A stretch of 64,000 nucleotides of DNA. Origin: Glaciecola sp947496235. GTDB lineage: Bacteria; Pseudomonadota; Gammaproteobacteria; Enterobacterales; Alteromonadaceae. This document shows positions 23,720 to 32,897 of this stretch, piece after piece; the first letter of the stretch is position 1, and the number at the start of each line of letters is the position of its first letter. The notes under the pieces were generated by a model. The model was not told the origin of the DNA. It saw only the letters and a program-made list of their open reading frames with translations, and did no database searches. The DNA lies in contig NZ_JBLWFH010000003.1 in NCBI RefSeq assembly GCF_050306235.1, forward strand, positions 186,001 through 250,000. Direction: 5' to 3'. A program made the position numbers and the translations under genes.

Positions 23720-25180
23720 TTACTCCTGTTGTTCGCTTAATTTGGCAAAATCACAATGCATATTCTGCATTTGCTGAGCTAAAGCACCAATGTCTCCGGC
23801 TCCTTGCATCATTACAATATCATCCGCTTGTAAAATGTTCGGCAGTACCTGATAAAGGTCTTTTTTGTTCGCAACATAAATTGGATCTAATTTCCCGCGC
23901 TGTCGAATCGAACGGCAAAGGTTGGTACTATCAATCCCGTCAATTGGAGATTCACTGGCCGCGTAAATGTCCAGTAACAATAAACAATCTACTTCAGACA
24001 AGGTCGCCACGAAGGCTTCGTAAAGATCCCTTGTTCGAGTGTATCTATGAGGCTGATATACCATGACAATGCGGCTATTTGGCCAATTTTGTCGTGCTGC
24101 TTTAATGGTCATTAAAACTTCTGTTGGATGATGACCATAATCATCCACTAAACTAAATTCACCCGTCTTATTTTGTAGAAGATATTTTCCGAGTAATTGA
24201 AACCTGCGCCCTATTCCGCCGAAAGTGGCCAGTGCGGTTTGAATGTCAGTATCACTAATGCCTTCGTCCGTGGCTATGGCCACTGCGGCAGTTGCGTTCA
24301 ATACATTGTGGATACCAGATAAATTCAAGTGTATGGACAAACTGGGCTTGTTTGGGCGTTTTATTCTAAAATCACAACGATTTAGCCCAAAAACAATGTC
24401 CTCAGCCACATAATCATTGTGTTGCTCAATGCCATAAGTAATATATTTGCGTTCTAAATTTGGAATTAAACGCTGTATAACTTCATCGTCACCATAAAGT
24501 ACAGCTAACCCGTAAAAAGGAAGATTGTGCAAAAATTCCAGATAAGCAGTTTGCATCTTATTAAAATCACCATCATAGGCCTCTAAGTGATCGGCCTCTA
24601 TATTGGTGACGACAGATACTGTAGGTTGTAAATGTAAAAATGATGCATCGCTTTCATCAGCTTCGGCGATTAAATATTTGCTAGCACCTAGCTTGGCATT
24701 AGTACCCGCGCTGTTTAACAGACCACCTATCACAAAGGTTGGGTCTAAGTTTGCTTGAGAAAAAATGGTCGCTAGCAAACTCGTAGTGGTGGTTTTACCA
24801 TGGGTACCTGCGACCGCAATGCCGTAACGAAAACGCATCAATTCCGCTAACATCTGCGCGCGACGAATTATTGGGATGCGCTGAGCTGTTGCTTCCTGAA
24901 TTTCAGGATTAGCATAATTAATAGCAGAGGACACAACGACCAAATCCGTACCACTAATATTATGGCCCTGGTGACCAATAAAAATAGTCGCGCCTAAACT
25001 GGCTAATCGATTTGTCATTGCACCGCTTGCAATGTCAGACCCGGTAACCTTGTAACCTAAATTAAGCATCACTTCTGCAATACCGCCCATGCCGGCACCG
25101 CCAATACCAACGAAATGAATGGTATCTACACTGCGCATTTTATGATCTCTCACATGCAAAGGAATTTGTTGCTCAGTCAT
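23720..25180 (-). CDS. murC: UDP-N-acetylmuramate--L-alanine ligase MurC
   Basis: Cytoplasmic ATP-dependent ligase adding the first stem-peptide residue, L-Ala, to UDP-MurNAc. The protein has 486 residues. The N-terminal Rossmann part has IHFVGIGGAGMGGIAEVM, the ATP loop is GIAVAGTHGKTTTTSLLA (about residues 118-135), and IAEADESDASFL and VDDYGHHPTE are conserved Mur-ligase motifs. It overlaps murG by 4 bp (ATGA). Confidence 0.97.
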   Translation of the reverse strand: MTEQQIPLHVRDHKMRSVDTIHFVGIGGAGMGGIAEVMLNLGYKVTGSDIASGAMTNRLASLGATIFIGHQGHNISGTDLVVVSSAINYANPEIQEATAQRIPIIRRAQMLAELMRFRYGIAVAGTHGKTTTTSLLATIFSQANLDPTFVIGGLLNSAGTNAKLGASKYLIAEADESDASFLHLQPTVSVVTNIEADHLEAYDGDFNKMQTAYLEFLHNLPFYGLAVLYGDDEVIQRLIPNLERKYITYGIEQHNDYVAEDIVFGLNRCDFRIKRPNKPSLSIHLNLSGIHNVLNATAAVAIATDEGISDTDIQTALATFGGIGRRFQLLGKYLLQNKTGEFSLVDDYGHHPTEVLMTIKAARQNWPNSRIVMVYQPHRYTRTRDLYEAFVATLSEVDCLLLLDIYAASESPIDGIDSTNLCRSIRQRGKLDPIYVANKKDLYQVLPNILQADDIVMMQGAGDIGALAQQMQNMHCDFAKLSEQQE

Positions 25181-26262
25181 CGCTGACCTCCCTGCGCTGC
25201 TTGCTCACAAAAATCAGCAACCTGTTTGGCGGCATCTCTTTTATTCAGGGCTTTTGCTTTTAAAGACATTTCGTGTCTCAGTTCAGCTGAATCACATAAG
25301 GCCAATAGCTTATCGTACATGGCACTGCTGATATCAGATTGTAAAACTAAAAATGCGGCGTTATTGTCTACTAAACTATTTGCGTTATGCCGTTGATGAT
25401 CGTCAACGGCAATAGGCAGAGGTACAAAAATCGCAGGTCTACCTGTAGCGGCCACTTCGGCAACTGTTAAGGCCCCGGCTCTACAAATGACAATGTCAGC
25501 CCATTCTAAGGCTTTTTCAGGTTCGGAAATAAACTCCATAGGTTCTACATTTAATTGATCTGAATACAGGTCTTTAATGTCGTCTAATTTACCTTTTCCG
25601 GTCTGATGTTTTACCTTCAAAATATGGTGTTCAGCTAGTCGATTGATGATCTTCGGTAGTTGTTCATTCAGCGCTCTTGCCCCTAAGCTGCCACCCGTAA
25701 TTAATATATGAATTGGGCCTTGGTTTTCTGCGCTTTTACATTCCACATTGAAAAATGCATTGCGCACAGGATTACCAACCCAATGAGTATTGGTTGGCGC
25801 TTTACTTATTTGAGGATGCTGACTGACATCAAAACCTGTTAACACAAATTGGCTGATTTTTGCCAAAATACGGTTAGTTAATCCAAAAATGGCATTTTGT
25901 TCGTGCACAATTAATGGAATACCTAAGGTTTTTGCGGCCAAGCCACCAGGACCACTGGCATAGCCTCCCATACCTAACACCACGTCAGGTTGTAGGCGCT
26001 TGAGTATTTTTCTTGCCTTGGAAACTGCTGACAATAAATGAAAAGGCGCAAGCAATTTTGTTAGAACCCCTTTACCTCTAACACCTGCTATATCCAGAAA
26101 ATGAATTGGTATGCCTTGTTGAGGAATGACCTGAGCTTCCATTTTTTCTTTAGTACCAAACCAATCAATATGCCAACCACGATTTTGTAACTCATGGGCA
26201 ACTGCTAATCCGGGAAAGACATGACCGCCAGTTCCACCCGCCATTATGACTATTTTAGGCAT
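25177..26262 (-). CDS. murG: MurG N-acetylglucosaminyltransferase
   Basis: The peripheral inner-membrane enzyme that converts lipid I to lipid II by adding GlcNAc. I choose the ATG at 26260-26262 (MPKIVIMAGGTGGHVFPGLA), giving 361 residues. The longer open frame upstream overlaps ftsW without homology. The donor-binding motifs ITGGSLGARALNEQLP and ICRAGALTVAEVAATGRPAI are present. The gene overlaps the end of ftsW by 8 bp. Confidence 0.97.
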   Translation of the reverse strand: MPKIVIMAGGTGGHVFPGLAVAHELQNRGWHIDWFGTKEKMEAQVIPQQGIPIHFLDIAGVRGKGVLTKLLAPFHLLSAVSKARKILKRLQPDVVLGMGGYASGPGGLAAKTLGIPLIVHEQNAIFGLTNRILAKISQFVLTGFDVSQHPQISKAPTNTHWVGNPVRNAFFNVECKSAENQGPIHILITGGSLGARALNEQLPKIINRLAEHHILKVKHQTGKGKLDDIKDLYSDQLNVEPMEFISEPEKALEWADIVICRAGALTVAEVAATGRPAIFVPLPIAVDDHQRHNANSLVDNNAAFLVLQSDISSAMYDKLLALCDSAELRHEMSLKAKALNKRDAAKQVADFCEQAAQGGQR

Positions 26263-27481
26263 CTTCCACCTCTTCTGGTGGCGTCGATTGTTTAATTGAT
26301 TTGCGACGTTTCTTTGGAATCGCGTGGACACCTTCGACGCGCAACTCAAAGTCGATTCTTAATAATATGGCCACCGCCACACTCATAATGATGAGTGAAG
26401 AGCCGCCATAACTGACTAAAGGTAATGTCAACCCTTTAGTTGGTAAAATGCCAGATGCGGCGCCTAAATTGACCGCGGTTTGAAAACTAAACCAAATACC
26501 AATACTGTAAGCTAAAAAGCCATCAAAGTGTCGGTCATTGGTGAGCGCTTTATTACCTATGCGAAGGGCGATGATTACCATCCCCAAAATTAGCATGAGT
26601 ACCGTAAGGATGCCTGCAAAGCCTAATTCTTCGGCTAATATTGCCATAATAAAATCGGTATGAGCTTCAGGTAAAAAATTTAATTTTTGCACTGAATTAC
26701 CAAGCCCTTGACCAAACCAAGAACCTCGACCAAATGCCATTAACGATTGGGTTAACTGGTAGCCGCTGCCAAAAGGATCCGCCCAAGGATCTAAAAAGGC
26801 CGTAATTCGTCGCATTCTATAATCAGAATACACAATCAAGGACACCACTACTGCAACACCGGTAAAACCTAAGGCAAAAAACTGCCACAACCTAGCGCCA
26901 GCAAGAAATAATAAGGCCAAAGTGGTAGCAAACATAACAATTACTGTGCCTAGATCAGGCTGGAGCAAGAGCAAAAACGCGAGCACAAAAAACACGATTA
27001 ATGGTTTTATAAAGCCTTTTAAGTTTTCCGTGACTTGCTCATAACGACGCACTAAGTAACCAGCTAAATAACAAAAGAAAAACAACTTTGCGGGCTCGGC
27101 CGCTTGAACCGTAATGGGTCCTAAGGCTAACCAACGTTTACTACCGTTAACTTCTCGACCAATCAATAACACAGAAACTAAAAGTAAAACCGCTAACAAG
27201 AGCAAATAAGGATTACCTACACGCCAAAATTGCATAGGTAGATTCAGAGTAATCATTGCAGCAATAAGGGCTAAACAAATATAAGCACCATGTCTAAAGG
27301 CAAAATAAAATGGCTGGTCGTGAATGCGCACGCCCTCGGGAATGGATGCAGAAGTCACAATAACAAAGCCTAATGTCAGCAAAGCAACTGATATGAGTAC
27401 TAACATCAGATTGTATGGCTGAGTACTCGTTTGATCATGTTTTGCGGCAAATATCTGCGCTAAGTTTGCGGTACTACTCAC
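26255..27481 (-). CDS. ftsW: Lipid II polymerase FtsW (SEDS family)
   Basis: A 408-residue integral-membrane SEDS glycosyltransferase that works with FtsI in septal peptidoglycan synthesis. About ten hydrophobic segments are visible. Signatures include WLALGPITVQAAEPAKL, the essential-loop region FLDPWADPFGSGYQLTQSL, FLPEAHTDFIMAILAEELG and GLTLPLVSYGGSS. It lies between murD and murG, overlapping both. Confidence 0.96.
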   Translation of the reverse strand: MSSTANLAQIFAAKHDQTSTQPYNLMLVLISVALLTLGFVIVTSASIPEGVRIHDQPFYFAFRHGAYICLALIAAMITLNLPMQFWRVGNPYLLLLAVLLLVSVLLIGREVNGSKRWLALGPITVQAAEPAKLFFFCYLAGYLVRRYEQVTENLKGFIKPLIVFFVLAFLLLLQPDLGTVIVMFATTLALLFLAGARLWQFFALGFTGVAVVVSLIVYSDYRMRRITAFLDPWADPFGSGYQLTQSLMAFGRGSWFGQGLGNSVQKLNFLPEAHTDFIMAILAEELGFAGILTVLMLILGMVIIALRIGNKALTNDRHFDGFLAYSIGIWFSFQTAVNLGAASGILPTKGLTLPLVSYGGSSLIIMSVAVAILLRIDFELRVEGVHAIPKKRRKSIKQSTPPEEVEDA

Positions 27482-28836
27482 CTTGCGCTCCTTTGCTTAA
27501 TCGACTGGGTAAAACACTCACCTCTATGTTGATAGTTTTCAAACATATCAATACTGGAGCAAGCTGGAGACAGTAAAATGCAAACATCGCTAGGACTTCC
27601 AGCCGCTTCTCGAATGGCTGCTTCCACTGCGTCATCTAACTGATCGAATAATTTTGCGTTTGGAAGAAGTGCTAGGAATTTATCAGCGTCCTGACCTATG
27701 CATAATAAAGAATCGACTTTTGTTTCTATGGCTTTTGCCAGTTCAGTTAAATCGCTTCCTTTTGAATCACCACCAGCGATCAAAATTAAATGCTCATCAT
27801 CACCTATGGTTTCTAGCGCAGCCAAGGTGGCACCAGGATTCGTCGCTTTAGAATCGTTAATACAACGCACAGTTTTATTCGATTGATTTTGATAGGTTTT
27901 TACTAATTCAAATCTGTGAGGCAAGCCTTTGTACAATAACAATGCGTCCGCAAAGGCGGTGCGCTCTTCTTCATCTAAAAAAGCAAAGCCACAAAGCAAG
28001 ACTACTTGTAAGTTTAATCTGCCGTGGTCACTAATAGCATTTAATTGATATGCATTAAAAATTAGCTTTCCACCAACGCTGATGCCCTCTTCATCTTGAA
28101 AAGAATCAAGCTCGGAGGAAACTTCTGAACGTCCGAAGGAGGCGTATACTACGCTCTTGTTTACAGGAATTGTTAAAGGATCATCTCGATTGACAATAAT
28201 TTTATCTGCATTGTTATAAATACGTTGTTTTACCTCTGCATAAGCTTCTAAATTACCGTGGCGATCAATATGGTCTTCGGTAATATTTAAAATACTGGCG
28301 ATTTGTAAATGCAATGAATACGTAAGTTCAAGCTGAAAACTCGATAATTCCAGCAGAATAATATCGTATTGTCCGTCAAGCAATTTAACCGCAGATACGC
28401 CAAAGTTACCGCCTATTCCTACTTTAATGCCTAAACTGCTTAATCCTTGATACAGCATATCGATCACCGAACTTTTGCCATTCGACCCTGTGATACCAAT
28501 AACAGGGCTCTGGTTGTGACGAGCAAACAGCTCTATATCACTTATCAGTTCTATGTCTAATGCCATCGCCTTTTTCAACGCGGGATGGTTTGTATCCACG
28601 CCTGGGCTGACGACTACCGTATGGAACTCATCAAATTCAGACGTAGTATTGAATTCTTGTAATTGGACTTCTTTTAATACCGAATATTCACTGACTTTCA
28701 GTTGCACTTGATAGATATCAGTGACAAACAGACAAACCTTGGCTTTAGCTTTGGTGAAAAAGTCTATGCATGCTTTGCCAGTGATACCGAATCCGATAAC
28801 AGCGACTTTTTTATCAGCATAGTCTTGAATGCTCAC
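27478..28836 (-). CDS. murD: UDP-N-acetylmuramoylalanine--D-glutamate ligase MurD
   Basis: Cytoplasmic Mur ligase adding D-Glu to UDP-MurNAc-L-Ala. It has 452 residues; the ATP loop is VIGITGSNGKSSVIDML (about residues 107-123), followed by NITEDHIDRHGNLEAYAEVK, and the C-terminal domain has INDSKATNPGATLAAL and LILIAGGDSKGSDL. Ser replaces the first Thr of the usual GKT/ST triad, which is common in MurD. It follows mraY after 10 bp and overlaps ftsW by 4 bp. Confidence 0.96.
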   Translation of the reverse strand: MSIQDYADKKVAVIGFGITGKACIDFFTKAKAKVCLFVTDIYQVQLKVSEYSVLKEVQLQEFNTTSEFDEFHTVVVSPGVDTNHPALKKAMALDIELISDIELFARHNQSPVIGITGSNGKSSVIDMLYQGLSSLGIKVGIGGNFGVSAVKLLDGQYDIILLELSSFQLELTYSLHLQIASILNITEDHIDRHGNLEAYAEVKQRIYNNADKIIVNRDDPLTIPVNKSVVYASFGRSEVSSELDSFQDEEGISVGGKLIFNAYQLNAISDHGRLNLQVVLLCGFAFLDEEERTAFADALLLYKGLPHRFELVKTYQNQSNKTVRCINDSKATNPGATLAALETIGDDEHLILIAGGDSKGSDLTELAKAIETKVDSLLCIGQDADKFLALLPNAKLFDQLDDAVEAAIREAAGSPSDVCILLSPACSSIDMFENYQHRGECFTQSIKQRSAR

Positions 28837-28846
28837 CTGCTCTCTC

Positions 28847-29929
28847 CTATCTTAACTTTAAGGTAGCTAAACCAATTAGCACTAAAATCAGTGAAATAAT
28901 CCAAAAACGCACTATGACTCTTGGTTCTGGCCAGCCTTTGAGTTCGTAATGGTGATGAATAGGTGCCATGCGGAAAATACGTTTACCGCGTAACTTAAAA
29001 CTCCCTACTTGAAGAATAACCGAGAGGGTTTCAGCCACAAAAATTCCCCCCATGATAATTAACACTATCTCTTGTCGAACAAGCACGGCTAGTACCCCAA
29101 GGGTCCCACCTAGCGCTAGGGAACCGACATCGCCCATAAACACTTGGGCTGGATAGGTATTGAACCAGAGAAATCCCAATCCTGCACCCACTATAGCGGT
29201 GCACACAATAACAAGTTCGCTGGTAAGTGGGATAAAGGGAATATTCAAATAGGCTGAAAAATTCACATTGCCTGTAACGTAGGAGAATATGGCAAAAGCG
29301 CCTGCGACTAAAATTGTGGGCACTATCGCCAGCCCATCCAAACCATCAGTAAGATTTACCGCATTACTGGTACCTACGATGACGAAATAGGTAATGATGA
29401 TGTAAAGCAAACCTAGCTGTGGAAGTACGTCTTTAAAAAAGGGGACGATTAATGATGTTTCGGCTTCGATATTTGCTGAGCTATATAAGAAAATCGCTAC
29501 ACCTGTGGCAATGATTGACTGCCAGAAATACTTCCATCTGGCAATAAGTCCTTTAGGATCTTTACGAACCACTTTTCGATAGTCGTCTATAAAACCTAAA
29601 ATACCGAGACTCACCACCACAAACAGGGTAACTAGCACATATCGATTGCTTAAATCAGCCCAAAGCAAACTACTGGTTAATATTGCCGCTAAAATTAAAA
29701 CACCGCCCATCGTTGGGGTGCCTGATTTTGATAAATGCGACTGAGGGCCATCATTTCTAACCGTTTGCCCAATTTGCATTTGCTGTAGCCAAGTAATCAT
29801 TCTTGGCCCAATCAAAATAGCAATCATCAAAGCAGTAAGGGTACTTAAAATTGCTCGCATGGTTAGATATGAAAATACGTTGAATGCACTTTCATATTGG
29901 GTTAACCATTCAGCTAGCCAAATTAACAT
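28847..29929 (-). CDS. mraY: Phospho-N-acetylmuramoyl-pentapeptide transferase MraY
   Basis: A 360-residue polytopic enzyme that transfers phospho-MurNAc-pentapeptide to undecaprenyl phosphate, forming lipid I. Diagnostic motifs are HLSKSGTPTMGG, FIDDYRKV, AVNLTDGLDGLAI, the catalytic FMGDVGSLALGG and MAPIHHHYELKGWPEP near the C-terminus. Length equals E. coli MraY (360). It overlaps the murF stop by 7 bp. Confidence 0.98.
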   Translation of the reverse strand: MLIWLAEWLTQYESAFNVFSYLTMRAILSTLTALMIAILIGPRMITWLQQMQIGQTVRNDGPQSHLSKSGTPTMGGVLILAAILTSSLLWADLSNRYVLVTLFVVVSLGILGFIDDYRKVVRKDPKGLIARWKYFWQSIIATGVAIFLYSSANIEAETSLIVPFFKDVLPQLGLLYIIITYFVIVGTSNAVNLTDGLDGLAIVPTILVAGAFAIFSYVTGNVNFSAYLNIPFIPLTSELVIVCTAIVGAGLGFLWFNTYPAQVFMGDVGSLALGGTLGVLAVLVRQEIVLIIMGGIFVAETLSVILQVGSFKLRGKRIFRMAPIHHHYELKGWPEPRVIVRFWIISLILVLIGLATLKLR

Positions 29930-31350
29930 TCGTTAGACTCCTGTACATCGCCGTCTTCAGCTTTGTTGTTATAGTTATTCTTTAACGCTTCACAGACTCT
30001 TTCCATTCGCGCACTTCTTGAGCCTTTAACCAATATATTGACTGGTAGTTGGTGCGCTTGCGTTGCAGCTGCTATCAGTAACTCCAAATGTTGCATCACA
30101 TCATCCACAGATTTGCAATGAGTGCCTTGATTTCCCAACATTTTACTCGCATGCTGACTTAGCTCGCCTAATGATATGAGTGCATCAATCTTATTTTGTT
30201 TCGCATAATCGCCAATATCTTGATGATATTGCATAGATTGATCACCTAATTCGCCCATATCTCCGAAAACAAAGACTCTAGGACCTGCGTAGGTTGCTAG
30301 AAGGTCAATCGCTGCTTTGACAGAAGCCACATTGGCATTGTAAGTGTCGTCCATTAAACGTACATCAGCCCCAAGCTTTACAACCGAAAGTCGTCCTTTT
30401 ACCGAACGCATTTCGAACAAACCAGCTTGGATTTGAGGTAATTCAGCCCCTACTTGTGTTGTTAATGCCGCCGCCAACACTGCGTTTCCAACGTTGTGTT
30501 TACCCGGTACTCGCAATCGAATGGGTATTTTGCCTTGTGGGGTGACCAATTCAAACTCAGCACATCCATCTTCGTTAATACTTACATTGGTAGCGTAGAA
30601 TTGACCCTTTGCAGACGACGGTGAAAAGGTCAAGGTTTTGCAATGATCTGTTTTGCCCAACCAAAATTCATAGAATTGGCTATCAGTGTTTACTAACGCC
30701 ACACCGTCACTAGGTATTCCTGAATAAATTTCGCTTTTTGCTCTGGCAACACCAAACAAACTACCAAACCCTTGTAAATGTGAAGGCGCGGCATTGACGA
30801 TGGTAGCCACATCTGGTTTCACTAAATGGGTGGTGTAATCAATTTCGCCAGAATGATTTGCGCCCATTTCGATAACCGCAAATTCGTGTTCGGATTGTAA
30901 TCTCAATAAGGTTAATGGCACGCCAATATCGTTGTTAAAGTTGCCTTGAGTAAACAGTGTTTTGCCACATTGGCTTAAAATACTCGCGGTCATTTCTTTA
31001 ACAGTTGTCTTACCGCTGCTGCCTGTTATGCCGATAGTTTTCGGGTTAACTTTTTGTTTTACTGCTGCACCCAATAATCCCAAGGCTATTTTGGTGTCTT
31101 CTACCATTATTGTAGGCAGGGGGCTGTTGACTGGTTTGCTTACAACAAGTGCACTAGCGCCTTTTTCAAGGGCTATGACTAGGTATTCATGGCCGTCAAA
31201 ATTTTCACCGACCAATGCAAAAAACAAATCACCGGATGACAAGGTACGTGTATCTGTAGATACCTGATTTACTTGCATTTCACTAACGCTATCTGTACTC
31301 AAACGTCCTTTTATTTGGGACGCTATCCAGCCTAAAGAACAGCTAATCAT
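29923..31350 (-). CDS. murF: UDP-N-acetylmuramoyl-tripeptide--D-alanyl-D-alanine ligase MurF
   Basis: Cytoplasmic ligase that adds the D-Ala-D-Ala dipeptide made by Ddl. It has 475 residues. The ATP loop is TIGITGSSGKTTVKEM, the middle has FAVIEMGANHSGEI and DVATIVNAAPSHLQGFGS, and the C-terminal domain carries DDTYNANVASVKAAIDLL and GDMGELGD. It overlaps murE by 4 bp and mraY by 7 bp. Confidence 0.97.
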   Translation of the reverse strand: MISCSLGWIASQIKGRLSTDSVSEMQVNQVSTDTRTLSSGDLFFALVGENFDGHEYLVIALEKGASALVVSKPVNSPLPTIMVEDTKIALGLLGAAVKQKVNPKTIGITGSSGKTTVKEMTASILSQCGKTLFTQGNFNNDIGVPLTLLRLQSEHEFAVIEMGANHSGEIDYTTHLVKPDVATIVNAAPSHLQGFGSLFGVARAKSEIYSGIPSDGVALVNTDSQFYEFWLGKTDHCKTLTFSPSSAKGQFYATNVSINEDGCAEFELVTPQGKIPIRLRVPGKHNVGNAVLAAALTTQVGAELPQIQAGLFEMRSVKGRLSVVKLGADVRLMDDTYNANVASVKAAIDLLATYAGPRVFVFGDMGELGDQSMQYHQDIGDYAKQNKIDALISLGELSQHASKMLGNQGTHCKSVDDVMQHLELLIAAATQAHQLPVNILVKGSRSARMERVCEALKNNYNNKAEDGDVQESNEC

Positions 31351-32897
31351 ACGAACTCCTCCGCTAGCTGACTGACATATAGTCGTTCATCATAAAAATG
31401 TTTATTCCCTTGGATTTCGATATAGGTTTCGTGTCCTTTTCCTGCCACCAACACTAAGTCACCTGAGTTTGAATGCTCAAGGGCGTAGCGTATGGCAATT
31501 TTTCTATCTTGCTCAATATGCACTTTGTGCTTGTTTTGAATGCCATCAAGGACAGCTTTTATAATATCTTCTGGCGGCTCGAATCTTGGGTTATCGTTGG
31601 TCAGCACTATTTTATCCGCTAACTCATCAGCAATTTTTCCCATCAAAGGTCTTTTACTGGTATCGCGATTGCCACCACAACCAAAAATTACCCACAATTG
31701 CTTGTCTGCATGTGCTCTAGTAGCGATTAATGCTTCTTGAAGCGCATCTGGGGTATGCGCATAATCCACAACAAAAGCACGATTATCGATGTTGAATGTT
31801 TCCATGCGACCATCAACCCCAGATACTTTAGATGCAGTGTTGATTAGGTCTTGTATAGATACACCTTGCAGCTTAAAAGCCGAAATAACAGCTAAGTAAT
31901 TAGCTAAATTAAATTTTCCATAAAGAGGAATTTGAATTGAGTCTTGGTTATCTTGAGTATTTAGACGAAATTCAATGCCGTTAGGTAAATAACTGACATC
32001 AATGGCCACCAAATGTGTTTTTGCATCATAAGTAGAAATCTCGGAGCCTGATGAAATAGCAAAAAACAACTGCTCCACAGAAGCTTGGGCCTGTTTAGAC
32101 CAGAGTGCAGACTCGTCATCATTGGCATTTAAGACCAAATATTGAATCGAAGAATTGGCTAATATGCCTCGCTTTGCTTGGGCATAGGTTTGCATGTCGC
32201 CGTGGTAATCTAAATGATCTTGAGACAAGTTAGTAAAAATCACAGTGGTGATTGGTAGACCCGCTAAGCGCCCCTGCTCAATGCCATGTGATGAAGCTTC
32301 AAGGGCAACATGAGTCACATGATTAGAGGCTAGATTGGCTAGTTGTTGATATAAACTTACAATATCTGGTGTTGTATTAATCGTTTCCGCGACTTTAACT
32401 ACTGACTGCAGTGGTCTATGCAGGTGTATCCCAAGCGTACCTAGAGAAGCACTATGGTTCCCAAGTTGAGCTGCAACCTGAGCATATAGATTGGCAACCG
32501 AGGTTTTACCATTAGTGCCAGTCACTGCCACCAGATGCTCTATCTGACTGATAGATGGATAAATAGTGCGTAAAAATTCAGGCAACTTGGATTTCAAACC
32601 ACAAATGAAGAAAACCAAGGTGTTATCTTGTTGTTCAACTGCGTAATCCTCAGCATCCACCAGCGCTAAAGGCGCTCCTTTTGCAACGACTTGAGGTAAA
32701 TATTCACGACCATGTACTTGAGTACCTTGCAATCCAATGAAGATAGAGTGCTGATTGATTTTACGACTATCAAGGGTGGCATCTTTAAACACTTTGCCAC
32801 CCAAAGCTTCTAGGTCAAGATCAGGCACTTGCAACAGTCTTAGTCCAGCCATGACATCTGTTATTGCAATGCCAGGCATTATTAGAGGACTACTCAT
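31347..32897 (-). CDS. murE: UDP-N-acetylmuramoyl-tripeptide synthetase MurE (meso-diaminopimelate adding)
   Basis: Cytoplasmic ligase adding the third stem-peptide residue. It has 516 residues. The ATP loop is LVAVTGTNGKTSVANLY, and the C-terminal domain contains DYAHTPDALQEAL, GCGGNRDTSKRPLMG and the motif DNPRFE. DNPR is the known meso-diaminopimelate specificity signature, so the wall is of the usual Gram-negative type. It overlaps ftsI by 8 bp and murF by 4 bp. Confidence 0.97.
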   Translation of the reverse strand: MSSPLIMPGIAITDVMAGLRLLQVPDLDLEALGGKVFKDATLDSRKINQHSIFIGLQGTQVHGREYLPQVVAKGAPLALVDAEDYAVEQQDNTLVFFICGLKSKLPEFLRTIYPSISQIEHLVAVTGTNGKTSVANLYAQVAAQLGNHSASLGTLGIHLHRPLQSVVKVAETINTTPDIVSLYQQLANLASNHVTHVALEASSHGIEQGRLAGLPITTVIFTNLSQDHLDYHGDMQTYAQAKRGILANSSIQYLVLNANDDESALWSKQAQASVEQLFFAISSGSEISTYDAKTHLVAIDVSYLPNGIEFRLNTQDNQDSIQIPLYGKFNLANYLAVISAFKLQGVSIQDLINTASKVSGVDGRMETFNIDNRAFVVDYAHTPDALQEALIATRAHADKQLWVIFGCGGNRDTSKRPLMGKIADELADKIVLTNDNPRFEPPEDIIKAVLDGIQNKHKVHIEQDRKIAIRYALEHSNSGDLVLVAGKGHETYIEIQGNKHFYDERLYVSQLAEEFV